From CAVXHQ01 sp963761735 (GTDB taxonomy: Bacteria; Pseudomonadota; Alphaproteobacteria; Rhodobacterales; Rhodobacteraceae): 64,000 bases of DNA. Within the stretch, counting starts at the first letter, position 1. Every line of letters begins with the position of its first letter. Both the position numbers and the translations under genes were made by a program. Positions 36,701 through 45,544 of the stretch are shown in pieces. The notes under the pieces were generated by a model. It had not been told where the DNA came from, did no database searches, and was given only the letters and a program-made list of their open reading frames with translations. The DNA is taken from the NCBI GenBank assembly GCA_963761735.1, contig CAVXHQ010000007.1, positions 338,705 through 402,704 of the forward strand. The letters are read 5' to 3'.

Positions 36701-39700
36701 CCCGCACTGGCCGCCGCGTTGGGGGCCGGCGTCGAGACATTGCGCGTGCTTGCCGGAGACGCGGCGGTGCTGAACATCGCGACGCTGTCGGCGCTGTCCC
36801 GCGAGGTGTCGCTGGCACGCGCGCTGTCGCTCGACCCGGGCGATCTGGCGGTGCTGCGGGCCCTGTCGTCCCATGATGCCTTTGCGGCGCCTGCGGAGGC
36901 GTTGCTGTTTGTCGACGACCTGCGCGCCGTGCGGGACGCGGGCTTTACCCTCGCCGAAATCGACCATCTGCTGCGACACCGCGACAGGCCGGGGGCGCCC
37001 GTGGCGCCGGAGGCGCGTGACCTCGCCACGATCCTGCTGGCGCTGCGCACGGCGCATCTGGACATCCGTGCGCGGTATACCGTCGCGCCCGACCCGGACG
37101 GGGCGCTGACCGAGGCCGCGTTAGCCGCGATCCTCGATCCCGCGACGGTGATCCTGGCCATGGACCTGATCCGCGATGGCGCGTTCGCGCCCGTGGGCGA
37201 TCTGACCGGTTTCCTCGCCGGGGCGATGCCGTTCCTCGACCCCGTCGCAGCAACCGCTGCCCTTGCCGGGACCGGCGGTGTCCCGCCCGGGTTGTCGCCC
37301 GAAACCCAGGGCGCGGACCGCTTTGCCTTTGTGCTGTCGGCACTGGTCCCGCATCTGCACGATCGGCTGGGCCGGGATGCGACGGCCCAGACACTGGCGG
37401 CCGCCTTTGATATCCCGGCGGGGATGATGGTGACGTTGCTCGGCGGCTCTGTCGCGGCGTTCGGGCCGGGGGCGCTCACGGACGCGACCGTCGCACTCAC
37501 GCCCGAAATGCTGCCCGGGGCCTTTGCCGCACTTGGCCGGTTGTGGAAATCGGCGCTGATTGCCCGCACGCTCGGGCTGGATGTGGACGAGGCCGCCTTC
37601 CTCGTCGAACGGGCGGCCGGGCTCGACGTACTCGATATCAGCGCGCTGCCGGACGCGCCGCCCCCCGAGGCCGAGTGGCGGACGCTGTTCGGTCTGTTCC
37701 GGCGGCTGGTGGCGCTGGTCGCGCTGCACCGCGCCTTGCCCCGCACCGGCGCGGGCCTGTTCGGCGTGCTCGTCCACGCGCTGGACGCCGATCCGGCGGC
37801 TGCCGACGCGGCGCGCGTGGAATTTCTCGCCGCGCTGCACCGGTTGACGGGCTGGCAACCGGACACGCTGGCCTTTCTGGCCGGTGACGACGGGCTTGCG
37901 CTGACCTTCCCCGACAGTTTTGCAACCGGACAGGCCGTCGCGCGCCTGCGCGCCTGTGTCGCGGACCTCGACCGCCTGGGCCTGTCCTCGCCCAACGTGA
38001 TCCCCGAGGTCATCGCCCCGCAGATCACCGAGGCCAGCGCCCGTATCGTCCGCAACGCGGCCAAGTCCAGATACGACCGGACCCAATGGCTCGCCGTGTC
38101 GCGCAAGATCAACGACGATCTGCGCGAACGGCAGCGAGACGCGCTGGTGGCGCACCTTCTGGCGACACGGCCCGGGTTCGGCTCGGTTGCGGATCTGTTC
38201 GGCCACTATCTGATCGACCCCGAGATGAGCGCCTGCCAGATGACCTCGCGCACCCGGCAGGCGATCGCGGCGGTGCAGACCTTCGTTCAGCGGGCGCTGC
38301 TGAACCTGGAGACCGGCGTCGACCTGCCGCAGGGGGCTGCGCAGGCCTGGAGCTGGATGAAACAGTTCCGGGTGCACGGCGCCAACCGGATGGTCTTCGT
38401 GCAGCCGGAGAACTATCTCGAACCGGCGCTGCGGCGGGACAAGACGCCGCTGTTCCGCGATCTCGAAACCGCCCTGGCCAGCAGCGATGCGGGCGGGGCC
38501 GATCTTGAGGCCGCGGTGTCCGGCTATGTGCGTGGCCTCGCCGAGATCGCCCGGCCCGATATACGCGCAATCTACCGCGAGATTTCGGCCAACCGGCTGC
38601 ATCTGTTTGCACGCACCCGCGAATACCCCAACATCTACATTCACCGGCACCGCACGGGCGGCGGCGACTGGACCCCGTGGGAGCGGGTCCCGCTGGACAT
38701 CGAAGGCGAACACCTTGTGCCCACTATGATGGGACGACATTTCTACCTGTTCTGGCCCGTATTCACCGAAGAGACCAAACCACCCAAATCCGAGGGGAAA
38801 AATCCGAAAGACCTCTTTCGACTGCACCTTGCCTATTCGCGGTGGCAGGACGGGTCGTGGTCATCCAAGCGGATGTCCAAAACGTCGGTCGAGTTGCCAG
38901 GTCTCTCCTCGACGATGTCTTTCTACTTTCGCGCTGTGCAGCGCTTTGGCGAACCGCTCAGCGGGGGCGGCGTCAGCGGCAGTGGCGCAGGCGGCACCGG
39001 GCCTGTCGATTTCAGCGCCTGGCCCCACAGGATCGCAGTCCGGGTGCTGACGTCACCCAATCTCGGCGGGGCCGCTGGCAAGACGCAGGAACTCGCGCGC
39101 TTCGAGATGACCGAAACGGGAAGCATCGTATCCGAAAGCCTCGTTGCCGCTGACATCATGACCGAACCGCTGCCGCTGGCGGCTCTCCCGCACGGCATGG
39201 AAATGCACGAGACGATACACGACCCGCTGGTCCTTCCCGTTGGCGAAACCGATGTCTTCGGCAACGCGGTGATCTCGACACTGTCGAGCGTCGACGTTCT
39301 CGGCACGACGCCGGGCCGGTACCGCCTCGTGGCACCGCACCAATACGAGGGTTTCGTCTCGCAGGGGGCGTTCACCTTCGAGGACGATGGCGCCGCCTTC
39401 GTGGTGCAGCCGATCCGCGTCAACGACGTGTTCCGGCCCGGCGGCGGCGGCACGGGCGACTTTCCGGTCTCGGCCGGAGTGCGCCCGACCCACGGGGTCA
39501 GTCCCGTGGACGTGGGCACGGTCTTCCCGGCCGCCCTGGCCAATGTCAGTGCCGCGCTGGGCACCGCGCAACCTCAGACACCCGATGCCGTGTCGGACCT
39601 CGTCTCCTTTGCGCCGTTTTACATGGCAACGGGCGGCACCTCGCGGAAATACCTGTTCCAGACCCATTTTCACCCGCTCGCGGACGATTATCTGGCGACA

Positions 39701-40591
39701 CTCCACGCCCGCGGCGTCGGCGCTCTGCTCGGTCAGATCGACAAGCAACCGGTCGGTGCCGCGGACTATTTCGGCGATCGCTACGCGCCCTCGCCGGGAC
39801 GGATCCAGGCGCCGCACCCCAGGGACGGCGCGGATTTTGCCCCCGACGGCGCCTACAGCGCGTACAACTGGGAACTGTTCTTTCATGTCCCCCTGCTGAT
39901 TGCGGAACGGCTGCGGCATGAGCGGCGCTTTGACGAGGCGCAAAAGTGGTATCACTATATATTCAACCCGACGCAGCCCGAAGACGCCCCTGCCCCGCGT
40001 TGTTTCTGGAAAGTCCGGCCGTTCTTCGACGACGACCTGAGCGATGCCGAAAATCTGCCGGTGCAACGGATGATGCGCGCCCTGGCCGAGGGCGACAGTG
40101 GGCTGGCCGATCAGGTCCGGGCCTGGCGCGACAGCCCGTTCGATCCCCACGCCATCGCGCGCCTGCGCACCATCGCCTATCAAAAATCGGTGGTGATGAA
40201 ATATCTCGACAACCTGATCGACTGGGCGGATCACCTGTACCAGCAGGATACCGTCGAGGCCGTGGCCGAGGCACTGCAGATCTACATCCTTGCCGGCGAG
40301 ATCCTCGGCCCAAGGCCGGAGCGTATCGACACAGGCATCCGGCCCGAACCCCAGACCTATGAAAGCGTTGCCGACAACCTCGATGCCTTTTCGAACGCAC
40401 TGGTCGAGATCGAGGAGCAGCTTGGTCCCAACGGGATGCTCGGGCCGCAATCGCTGATCCTTGGTGGCGCGTCGGTGGCGCGTCGCCGCCGCTGCCGACG
40501 ACGCTGCTGTTCTGCATCCCGCCGAACGAACGGCTGCTGGGCTACTGGGACACCATCGCCGACCGTCTGTTCAAGATCCGCAACTGCATGA
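33746..40591 (+). CDS. Tc toxin subunit TcA, N-terminal part (frame lost at 40463-40484)
   Basis: The ATG at 33746 has AAAGGA seven bases upstream and is preferred over the ATG at 33677. About 2281 residues. Residues 8-68 form a peptidoglycan-binding-like domain (DIRALQHALAELDF, VREFQRRHGLAPTGVVDPAT), unusual for TcA. A carboxypeptidase-regulatory/Ig-like domain follows (YSVSGQVLGADGDPLVDG). The TcA shell is helical, with the conserved CACEHCRSIFGPAAYLVDLL near residue 620. Later come the neuraminidase-like region (NRLHLFARTREYPNIYIHRH, MMGRHFYLFWPVF) and YNWELFFHVPLLIAERLRHE, RFDEAQKWYHYIFNPT. The final ~36 residues (ARRRRCRRRCC...) are out-of-frame nonsense caused by an 11-bp duplication. 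TcA forms the pentameric injection channel that receives the TcB-TcC cocoon. Confidence 0.9.
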   Translation: MQFERNLSPSDRGEDIRALQHALAELDFSEVALSGVFGPDTYDAVREFQRRHGLAPTGVVDPATARTIGVALLARQRDGYSVSGQVLGADGDPLVDGIVTLHEQRLRSTPLIGRAELGREGRFRIDYPAPENGPVSLILQVRAASGAELARSQVICRPGPDETVTILVGGPGRSAPAEFTMLERAVRPVLRQDNVAPEALSETDLALIACRVTVEPDLLSAYADGARLAAAARIDHAAAYALVRRGLSPGLPALLSEPAARLRRRLSAAGDAGQIAPLADAAVADVLRRIDELRFEQAFARPGRPDAHSLSDLLTAGRVSRAGQERIVAAFLAQDGAAQDVWDGLRAAGTVDGDTVARAQVALQIGALTRNHIPLVERILARHGPVQAADLVGLSHAAWLDLIAGTDGAGVPAGVPGETDASRQELYATVIEAALEQENPAAFLGARLAEDAEGFQGSDAVATFLSRNADFDLDRDRYDAYVGTHGTDVLDGIPNLDDLPIALRSVSRISALAGPYRRHEVVAPLMRAGVTSAHTIARMGPAFSARFAQTLGVARARSVAEAARQRSALATALYASFSPAMHAVLPRAVGPVALAWHSLLPTAPDLPDWNTLFGTGDACACEHCRSIFGPAAYLVDLLAFVSDYDALDTLTASHRRPDLVRLELTCENADTPLPYIDLVNEVLGDAVASDGGPTPQTTAPAEELRARPAHDTPAADAVLAGAVHPWSLPFSRNASEARALLDHLAIPRHRLMADFRPEGGGAPAIAARAAERLGLAPLDHALVTGAATVTDTLQALWGRPGDTADELRDHLVRPGRMMRSARIGWDDLTALLATRFVSPGDTVEIAFEEGGCDLERARIEPSPSAARLDRIHRFERLRLRTGWTFHDLDRALSALAEAGIDDAALVRLAGLAQLRDDLGVPPDELLGWWAPIGTRDHTPQSGPTVPSLYTRLFQNDVAFDPEEIAGLALDGAELANAGDPLAPHLPALAAALGAGVETLRVLAGDAAVLNIATLSALSREVSLARALSLDPGDLAVLRALSSHDAFAAPAEALLFVDDLRAVRDAGFTLAEIDHLLRHRDRPGAPVAPEARDLATILLALRTAHLDIRARYTVAPDPDGALTEAALAAILDPATVILAMDLIRDGAFAPVGDLTGFLAGAMPFLDPVAATAALAGTGGVPPGLSPETQGADRFAFVLSALVPHLHDRLGRDATAQTLAAAFDIPAGMMVTLLGGSVAAFGPGALTDATVALTPEMLPGAFAALGRLWKSALIARTLGLDVDEAAFLVERAAGLDVLDISALPDAPPPEAEWRTLFGLFRRLVALVALHRALPRTGAGLFGVLVHALDADPAAADAARVEFLAALHRLTGWQPDTLAFLAGDDGLALTFPDSFATGQAVARLRACVADLDRLGLSSPNVIPEVIAPQITEASARIVRNAAKSRYDRTQWLAVSRKINDDLRERQRDALVAHLLATRPGFGSVADLFGHYLIDPEMSACQMTSRTRQAIAAVQTFVQRALLNLETGVDLPQGAAQAWSWMKQFRVHGANRMVFVQPENYLEPALRRDKTPLFRDLETALASSDAGGADLEAAVSGYVRGLAEIARPDIRAIYREISANRLHLFARTREYPNIYIHRHRTGGGDWTPWERVPLDIEGEHLVPTMMGRHFYLFWPVFTEETKPPKSEGKNPKDLFRLHLAYSRWQDGSWSSKRMSKTSVELPGLSSTMSFYFRAVQRFGEPLSGGGVSGSGAGGTGPVDFSAWPHRIAVRVLTSPNLGGAAGKTQELARFEMTETGSIVSESLVAADIMTEPLPLAALPHGMEMHETIHDPLVLPVGETDVFGNAVISTLSSVDVLGTTPGRYRLVAPHQYEGFVSQGAFTFEDDGAAFVVQPIRVNDVFRPGGGGTGDFPVSAGVRPTHGVSPVDVGTVFPAALANVSAALGTAQPQTPDAVSDLVSFAPFYMATGGTSRKYLFQTHFHPLADDYLATLHARGVGALLGQIDKQPVGAADYFGDRYAPSPGRIQAPHPRDGADFAPDGAYSAYNWELFFHVPLLIAERLRHERRFDEAQKWYHYIFNPTQPEDAPAPRCFWKVRPFFDDDLSDAENLPVQRMMRALAEGDSGLADQVRAWRDSPFDPHAIARLRTIAYQKSVVMKYLDNLIDWADHLYQQDTVEAVAEALQIYILAGEILGPRPERIDTGIRPEPQTYESVADNLDAFSNALVEIEEQLGPNGMLGPQSLILGGASVARRRRCRRRCCSASRRTNGCWATGTPSPTVCSRSATA
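40463..40484 (+). repeat. 11-bp perfect tandem duplication inside the TcA coding sequence
   Basis: GGTGGCGCGTC occurs twice in direct succession (40463-40473 and 40474-40484). With one copy the TcA frame reads LILGGASPPLPTTLLFCIPP, as expected from the downstream frame; with two copies it shifts into a stop at 40591. Short GC-rich tandem repeats of this kind can expand and contract by slippage. Confidence 0.9.
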
Positions 40592-42726
40592 ATATCGAAG
40601 GACAGGCGCGCACGCTTGCTCTGTTCGAGCCACCGATAGATCCCGCGCTGCTGGTCCGGGCGCAGGCGGTTGGCGTGGACCTGACGACCGCGTTGCAGGA
40701 TATGAACGCGCCACTGCCGCACTATCGTTTTGCGCCTCTGCTCGCGACGGCGATGACGGCGACGGAGGCCACCAGGACCCTCGGCGCCAGCCTGCTGAAC
40801 GCGCTGTCAGAGCGCGACGGCGAAACGGTCGCTCAGCTGCGTGCCGGCCACGAGGTCGAGATCCTGAAAATGATCCGCACCGTCAAGGAGCAGCAGATCA
40901 CCGAGGCCATCGAACAGCGCGATGCGCTCCGGCGCAGCCATGACGCGGTCACCGAACGCCAGACGCATTTCGAGACCCAGCCCGACCGGATCGAAGAGGA
41001 GGTTCAGCAGATCCGCGCCCGCGACCTTGCCGGGAAGGCGCAGCGCGATGCGCTGGATCACGATCTCGTTTCCGCCGACGCCTCGCGGTTCATCCCCGAG
41101 GTCTCCGTCGGCTTTTCCGGCCTCGGCCCTCACGCGACCGTCAGCCTCGGGCGGGCGAACATCCTCGCGTTCTTTCAGTTCCGCAGTCAGGAAAAATCGG
41201 CCAGCGCCGCACGTTCGGCCCACACCGCAGATCTGGAGGCGATCCGCGGCAATTGGAAACGGCGCGGTACAGACTGGGCGTTCAGCGCGGAACAGGCCAA
41301 GGCCGAGATCCGTCAGATCGACCGGCAGATTGCCGCCGCCGAGATCCGGATCGGCACGGCGCAGAGCGATCTGGCGGCACATCTGCGTCAGACCGGGCGG
41401 GCCGCCGAGATCGAGCGGTTCATGGCCGACAAATACACCAATACCGAGTTGAACGACTGGCGCGCCGCGCAATTGTCGTCGATGTATTTCCAGAGCTACC
41501 AGCTCAGCTATGAATTGGCCAAACGGGCGGAACGCGCCTACCGCTTTGCGCTTGGCACTGACGATACGGATTTCATCAAGTTCGGCAACTGGGACAACCT
41601 GCGGCGCGGATTGCTGGCGGGCGAGCGGCTGGAGATGCAGCTTCAGCGCATGAACGCAGCCTATATGCAGCGAAACCGGCGTGAATACGAGTTGACCAAG
41701 CATGTCTCGCTGGCGCGGCTCGATCCGCTGGCGCTGCTGCGGCTTCAGCAGGAGGGGCGCTGCGATATCGATCTGCCGGAGGCCGTCCTCGATCTCGATC
41801 GGCCTGGCGATTATTTCCGGCGGATCAAGGCGGTGCGGCTGACGGTCAGCGGCGTTGCGGGCCCGGGCGTATCCGTCAACTGCACCTTGCGGCTGCTGCA
41901 AAGCACCATCCGTCGCAACGCGGACCTGCCCGGCGGTGCCTATGCGCGCGCCCCGGATGGCGAGGACACGCGCTTTTCCACCAGTTTCGGGGCTGTTCAG
42001 TCGATCGCGACCAGCACGGGCAATTCGGACAGCGGCCTGTTCGAGTTGAATTTCGACGATCCCCGCGTCCTGCCATTCGAAGGGATGGGCGCGATCAGCC
42101 GCTGGCGGTTGGAGATGCCGGCGGCATTCCGTCAGTTCGACTATTCCAGCATCACCGATGTGGTCATGACCCTGAACTACACCGCCCGCGACGGTGGCGC
42201 GGGGCTGCGTCAGGCCGCCGAAAGCAGCCTTATGGAAATGCTGAACGCCGACGCCGTGGGACCGGCGGCGCCCGGACTGATTGCAGCGATGGACGCACGG
42301 CATGAGGCCCCCGGAGAATTCGCGCGGTTCCTCCGGCCAACTCAGGCCGGTGGCCCTCAGGAGATGGTTCTGGACGTCTCGCAGCGGCACTTTCCCTATC
42401 ATTTCCGCAACCGCGCCATCGGTGTCGACGCGGCAAGGCTGGTAATCGTGGTCGACGATGCCCTGCACGCTCCCGAGGCCGCCGGAACGGTCCTTGCCCT
42501 GATCGCACCCGACGGCACCGAACTGCAGGCCGATTTCACGGGCGCCGAACGGATCGGCAATGCCGTGGCCGTCACGATAGAGGGCCTCGATCAGGCGCCC
42601 GGAGTGTGGACACTGCGCGTCGCCGCGGCCGGAGGGGACCTTGCGAATGCCCTTGGCGGGCTCGACGCGGATGTGATCCGGAACGTCATCCTGATCGTGC
42701 GCTACACGGTGTCGGACATGACGTGA
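40588..42726 (+). CDS. Tc toxin subunit TcA, C-terminal part with TcB-binding domain
   Basis: A 712-residue continuation of TcA. The frame is already TcA-like upstream of the ATG (FCIPPNERLLGYWDTIADRL, FKIRNCMNIEGQ), showing that it belonged to one protein. A long coiled-coil channel region (EVEILKMIRTVKEQQITEAI, ...EEVQQIRARDL) is followed by the hydrophobic FIPEVSVGFSGLGPHATVSL and a second coiled coil. The TcB-binding domain is diagnostic: NWDNLRRGLLAGERLEMQLQ, REYELTKHVSLARLDPLALL and GDYFRRIKAVRLTVSGVAGP. The ATG overlaps the upstream stop as ATGA, so re-initiation could make this part separately. Some Tc loci naturally encode the A subunit as two polypeptides. Full-length TcA would have about 2989 residues. 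Confidence 0.9.
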   Translation: MNIEGQARTLALFEPPIDPALLVRAQAVGVDLTTALQDMNAPLPHYRFAPLLATAMTATEATRTLGASLLNALSERDGETVAQLRAGHEVEILKMIRTVKEQQITEAIEQRDALRRSHDAVTERQTHFETQPDRIEEEVQQIRARDLAGKAQRDALDHDLVSADASRFIPEVSVGFSGLGPHATVSLGRANILAFFQFRSQEKSASAARSAHTADLEAIRGNWKRRGTDWAFSAEQAKAEIRQIDRQIAAAEIRIGTAQSDLAAHLRQTGRAAEIERFMADKYTNTELNDWRAAQLSSMYFQSYQLSYELAKRAERAYRFALGTDDTDFIKFGNWDNLRRGLLAGERLEMQLQRMNAAYMQRNRREYELTKHVSLARLDPLALLRLQQEGRCDIDLPEAVLDLDRPGDYFRRIKAVRLTVSGVAGPGVSVNCTLRLLQSTIRRNADLPGGAYARAPDGEDTRFSTSFGAVQSIATSTGNSDSGLFELNFDDPRVLPFEGMGAISRWRLEMPAAFRQFDYSSITDVVMTLNYTARDGGAGLRQAAESSLMEMLNADAVGPAAPGLIAAMDARHEAPGEFARFLRPTQAGGPQEMVLDVSQRHFPYHFRNRAIGVDAARLVIVVDDALHAPEAAGTVLALIAPDGTELQADFTGAERIGNAVAVTIEGLDQAPGVWTLRVAAAGGDLANALGGLDADVIRNVILIVRYTVSDMT

Positions 42727-42808
42727 TCGCCGCCGCGCTCGATCCTCGGCAAGGCGCGCTGACGGACACCGGTCACAGGGTGCCGGTTCCGTGCCGGACG
42801 TGCCCCGA

Positions 42809-44467
42809 TCACCGGTTCGTGCGGGCCAGAAGGGCGACCGCCGCAAGGCCCACGAGCGTGATCGTCAGGGCGGCGGGGGCGGCCTCGGCGATGTTCTCGA
42901 GGCTCGCCTTGGCGTGGACGCGCGTCGCCAATGTGTCGAAGCCGAAGGGCGGGCGCAGCAGCAGCGTTGCGGGCAATTCCTTGATGGAATCGACGAACAC
43001 CAGCAGCAGCGCCGAGCCGAGCGAAGCCCGCAGCAGCGGCAGGTGAACCGCCCGCAATGTACCGGCAGGTCCGCGTCCCAGAGAGCGGGCGGCCATCGGC
43101 AAGGACGGCGAGATACGTCCCAGACCCGCATCCGCCGTCCCCTGCGCGATGGCGAAAAACCGCACGATGTAGGCGAGGATGAGGGCCGCCGCACTTCCCG
43201 TCAGGATCAGGCCCGGATCGGTGCCGGTCAGCGCCAGCACCGCGTCGGCGACCCGGTGATCGAGGGCGGCGAGCGGCACGAACAGACCCACCGCCAGCAC
43301 GGCACCGGGTGCTGCATAGCCGATGGCCGTCACCGGCAGCAACAGGACCGGCAACCGGCGCCCCGACAGGCGCGCGCCATAGACCATGCACACCGCAGCC
43401 GTGACGGTGATAAGCGACGCGGCACCGCAGACCAGCACCGTGGTGACAAGCGCGTCGATCAACCCCGGTGCCGCCCATTGCGCCGCGTCGAATGCGTGCC
43501 CCAGCAGGACCGAAACCGGCAGGACGAAACCGATGGCGAACGGCACGGTCACCGCGACGGTGGCGGCCCACCCTGCGCCGCCGGTCAGATCCTGCGGGAC
43601 GACGGGACGTTGACCGCGCGCGCCGAGGGAATGCCTTTTCTGCCGCCGACTGATCTTTTCAAGGGTCACGAGGAGGACCACGATCAGCAGGATCAAGGCC
43701 GAGATCTGCGCCGCGCCGCCAAGGTTGCGCGCCCCCAGCCAGACCGAAAAGATACCCGTCGTCAGGGTCTGCACCGCGAAATAGTCCACGGTGCCGAAAT
43801 CGTTTACCGTTTCCATCATCACCACCGCCATGCCCGCGGCAATCGCCGGGCGCGCCAGCGGCAGGCCGACGCGCACAAACCGGCCCCAGGCGCCGACGCC
43901 AAGGGCCCGGGCCACTTCGTAGCCGGCCCCCGATTGCTCGCGGAACGCGGCCCGCGCCAGCAAATAAACATAGGGATAAAGCGAGGCGGCCAGCACCAGG
44001 ATCGCCGCCCCGCGCGAGCGGACGGGCGGAAACCAGTAGTCGCGCGCATCGACCCAGCCGAAGGCAGCCCGCATTCCGGTCTGAACGGGCCCCGCGTATT
44101 CGAAGAAATCGACCAGCGCATAGGCGCCGACATAGGCCGGCACCGCCAGCGGCATCAGCAGCGCCCATTGCAGCCAGCGTCGCCCCGGAAACCGGTACAT
44201 CGTCACCAGCCACGCAGCCCCGGTGCCGACCATGCCGGTCAGCACGCCGACGCACACCATCAGCAGGACGGTGTTTCCCAGATATCTTGGCAGCACCGTG
44301 GACCACAGATGCGGCCAGATATTTTCGGAAGGCCACAGCGCGAACCACAGCACCGCACCGACCGGCATCAGCACCAGCATGGCGATCGCTACGGCAAGAA
44401 CCGACCAGCCGCCGCCGCTATTGCGGATGCGCCCGGCGCGCCAAACCTGACTACTTTGCTCAGACAT
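42809..44467 (-). CDS. Iron(III)-type ABC transporter permease (two fused permease halves)
   Basis: A 552-residue inner-membrane protein with about 12 hydrophobic segments in two homologous halves, as in FbpB/SfuB/ThiP-like permeases. The EAA loops are visible as EVARALGVGAWGRFVRVGLP in the first half and AARSLGRGPAGTLRAVHLPL in the second. ETVNDFGTVDYFAVQTLTTG and KELPATLLLRPPFGFDTLAT are signatures of the iron-uptake subgroup. No binding protein or ATPase gene is next to it; it is divergent from a hypothetical gene (117-bp gap) and convergent with the TcA gene. The partners may be elsewhere, or lost when the Tc locus arrived. Confidence 0.88.
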   Translation of the reverse strand: MSEQSSQVWRAGRIRNSGGGWSVLAVAIAMLVLMPVGAVLWFALWPSENIWPHLWSTVLPRYLGNTVLLMVCVGVLTGMVGTGAAWLVTMYRFPGRRWLQWALLMPLAVPAYVGAYALVDFFEYAGPVQTGMRAAFGWVDARDYWFPPVRSRGAAILVLAASLYPYVYLLARAAFREQSGAGYEVARALGVGAWGRFVRVGLPLARPAIAAGMAVVMMETVNDFGTVDYFAVQTLTTGIFSVWLGARNLGGAAQISALILLIVVLLVTLEKISRRQKRHSLGARGQRPVVPQDLTGGAGWAATVAVTVPFAIGFVLPVSVLLGHAFDAAQWAAPGLIDALVTTVLVCGAASLITVTAAVCMVYGARLSGRRLPVLLLPVTAIGYAAPGAVLAVGLFVPLAALDHRVADAVLALTGTDPGLILTGSAAALILAYIVRFFAIAQGTADAGLGRISPSLPMAARSLGRGPAGTLRAVHLPLLRASLGSALLLVFVDSIKELPATLLLRPPFGFDTLATRVHAKASLENIAEAAPAALTITLVGLAAVALLARTNR

Positions 44468-44584
44468 GACGACGCCTTAGCTTAAACCGGTTTCCCTGTC
44501 CAGAAATCCCCCCTATTGTGCGGCAAGATAACCATATTTTGCCCCGGCTACCGCCCCGGCGGCAGGCAGGGCGGGAGCGAACAT

Positions 44585-45475
44585 ATGCAGATCGTCTTTC
44601 ATGTCGGCGCAAATTTCACCGACGGCGATCAACTGGTGCGGTCGCTGATGCTCAACACGCGCCGGGTGAAGGCGCAGGGGATCGCGATCCCCGGCCTGTC
44701 GCGTTATCGCAAGCTGATCCACGAGACGGTCCTCGGCCTTGCCGGCGCGCAACCCGAACCGGGGACGCGCGATGTCCTGCTCGATGCGATCCTCGACGAT
44801 CCGGTACAAGGGGCGCCGCCCGTTACCCGCCTGGTGATGAGCAATTCCTCGTTCATCTGCTATCCGATGCGGATATTCGAAGCCGGACGGTTCTATGGTC
44901 TGACGGCGATGAAAATGCGCGCCTTGTCGATGATGTTTCCCGACGACGAGATCGAAATCCACATGGCGCTGCGCAACCCCGCGACGTTCATTCCCGCCGG
45001 ATGGGAATCTGTGCCACGGGTCCAGTTCGCGCAGTTCATGGGCGGTGTCGATCCACGCGACATGATCTGGTCGGAGGTCATCGAGCAGATCCGCGCGACG
45101 TTGCCGCGCGCCCGTCTGACGATCTGGTGCAACGAGGACACACCGTTGATCTGGGGCGAGGTCATGCGGCGGATGATGGGCGTGCCGGAAGGGACAGCGA
45201 TTCGCGGCGCCTTCGATGTGGTCCGGTCGATCATTTCCGACGAGGGATTTATCCGGTTCACCGCCTATCTGAAAACCCATCCACCGAAGTCGGAAGTACA
45301 GGTGCGGCGCGTGATCGCCGCGTTCCTCGACAAATACGCCCTCAAGGACGCGATCGAAGAGACCGTGGACCTGCCCGGCTGGGACGATGCCCTCATCGAC
45401 GAGTTGACCGAGGAATACGAGGAGGACGTGGTGCGCATCGCCGCCATGCCCGGCGTGACGTTCATCGCGCCCTAA
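44585..45475 (+). CDS. Conserved hypothetical protein
   Basis: About 296 residues from an ATG with GGGCGGGAGCG upstream; an in-frame start at 44516 is possible but less well supported. It begins MQIVFHVGANFTDGDQLVRS and contains GLAGAQPEPGTRDVLLDAIL, SNSSFICYPMRIFEAGRFYG and an acidic C-terminus (ELTEEYEEDVVRIAAMPG). There are no membrane segments or signal peptide. The opening strand followed by a Gly/Asp-containing turn is reminiscent of sulfotransferase or glycosyltransferase P-loops, but the loop GANFTDGD is not canonical, so no function is given. It lies between an iron-type permease and gapR, outside the Tc locus. Confidence 0.75.
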   Translation: MQIVFHVGANFTDGDQLVRSLMLNTRRVKAQGIAIPGLSRYRKLIHETVLGLAGAQPEPGTRDVLLDAILDDPVQGAPPVTRLVMSNSSFICYPMRIFEAGRFYGLTAMKMRALSMMFPDDEIEIHMALRNPATFIPAGWESVPRVQFAQFMGGVDPRDMIWSEVIEQIRATLPRARLTIWCNEDTPLIWGEVMRRMMGVPEGTAIRGAFDVVRSIISDEGFIRFTAYLKTHPPKSEVQVRRVIAAFLDKYALKDAIEETVDLPGWDDALIDELTEEYEEDVVRIAAMPGVTFIAP

Positions 45476-45487
45476 CCCGCCCGGGCA

Positions 45488-45533
45488 CGAATTCTTTCAA
45501 AGAATTCGACGTCGATTTCTTGAGAAGAAATCG
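45488..45533. repeat. Paired 21-bp palindromes, copy 1 (terminator-like)
   Basis: Two perfect palindromes: arms CGAATTCTTT (45488-45508, 1-nt loop) and arms CGATTTCTT (45513-45533, 3-nt loop), separated by ACGT. It sits between convergent genes and probably acts as a two-way terminator. The same architecture recurs at 52588-52633. Confidence 0.8.
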
Positions 45534-45544
45534 TGGCCGCAGCG

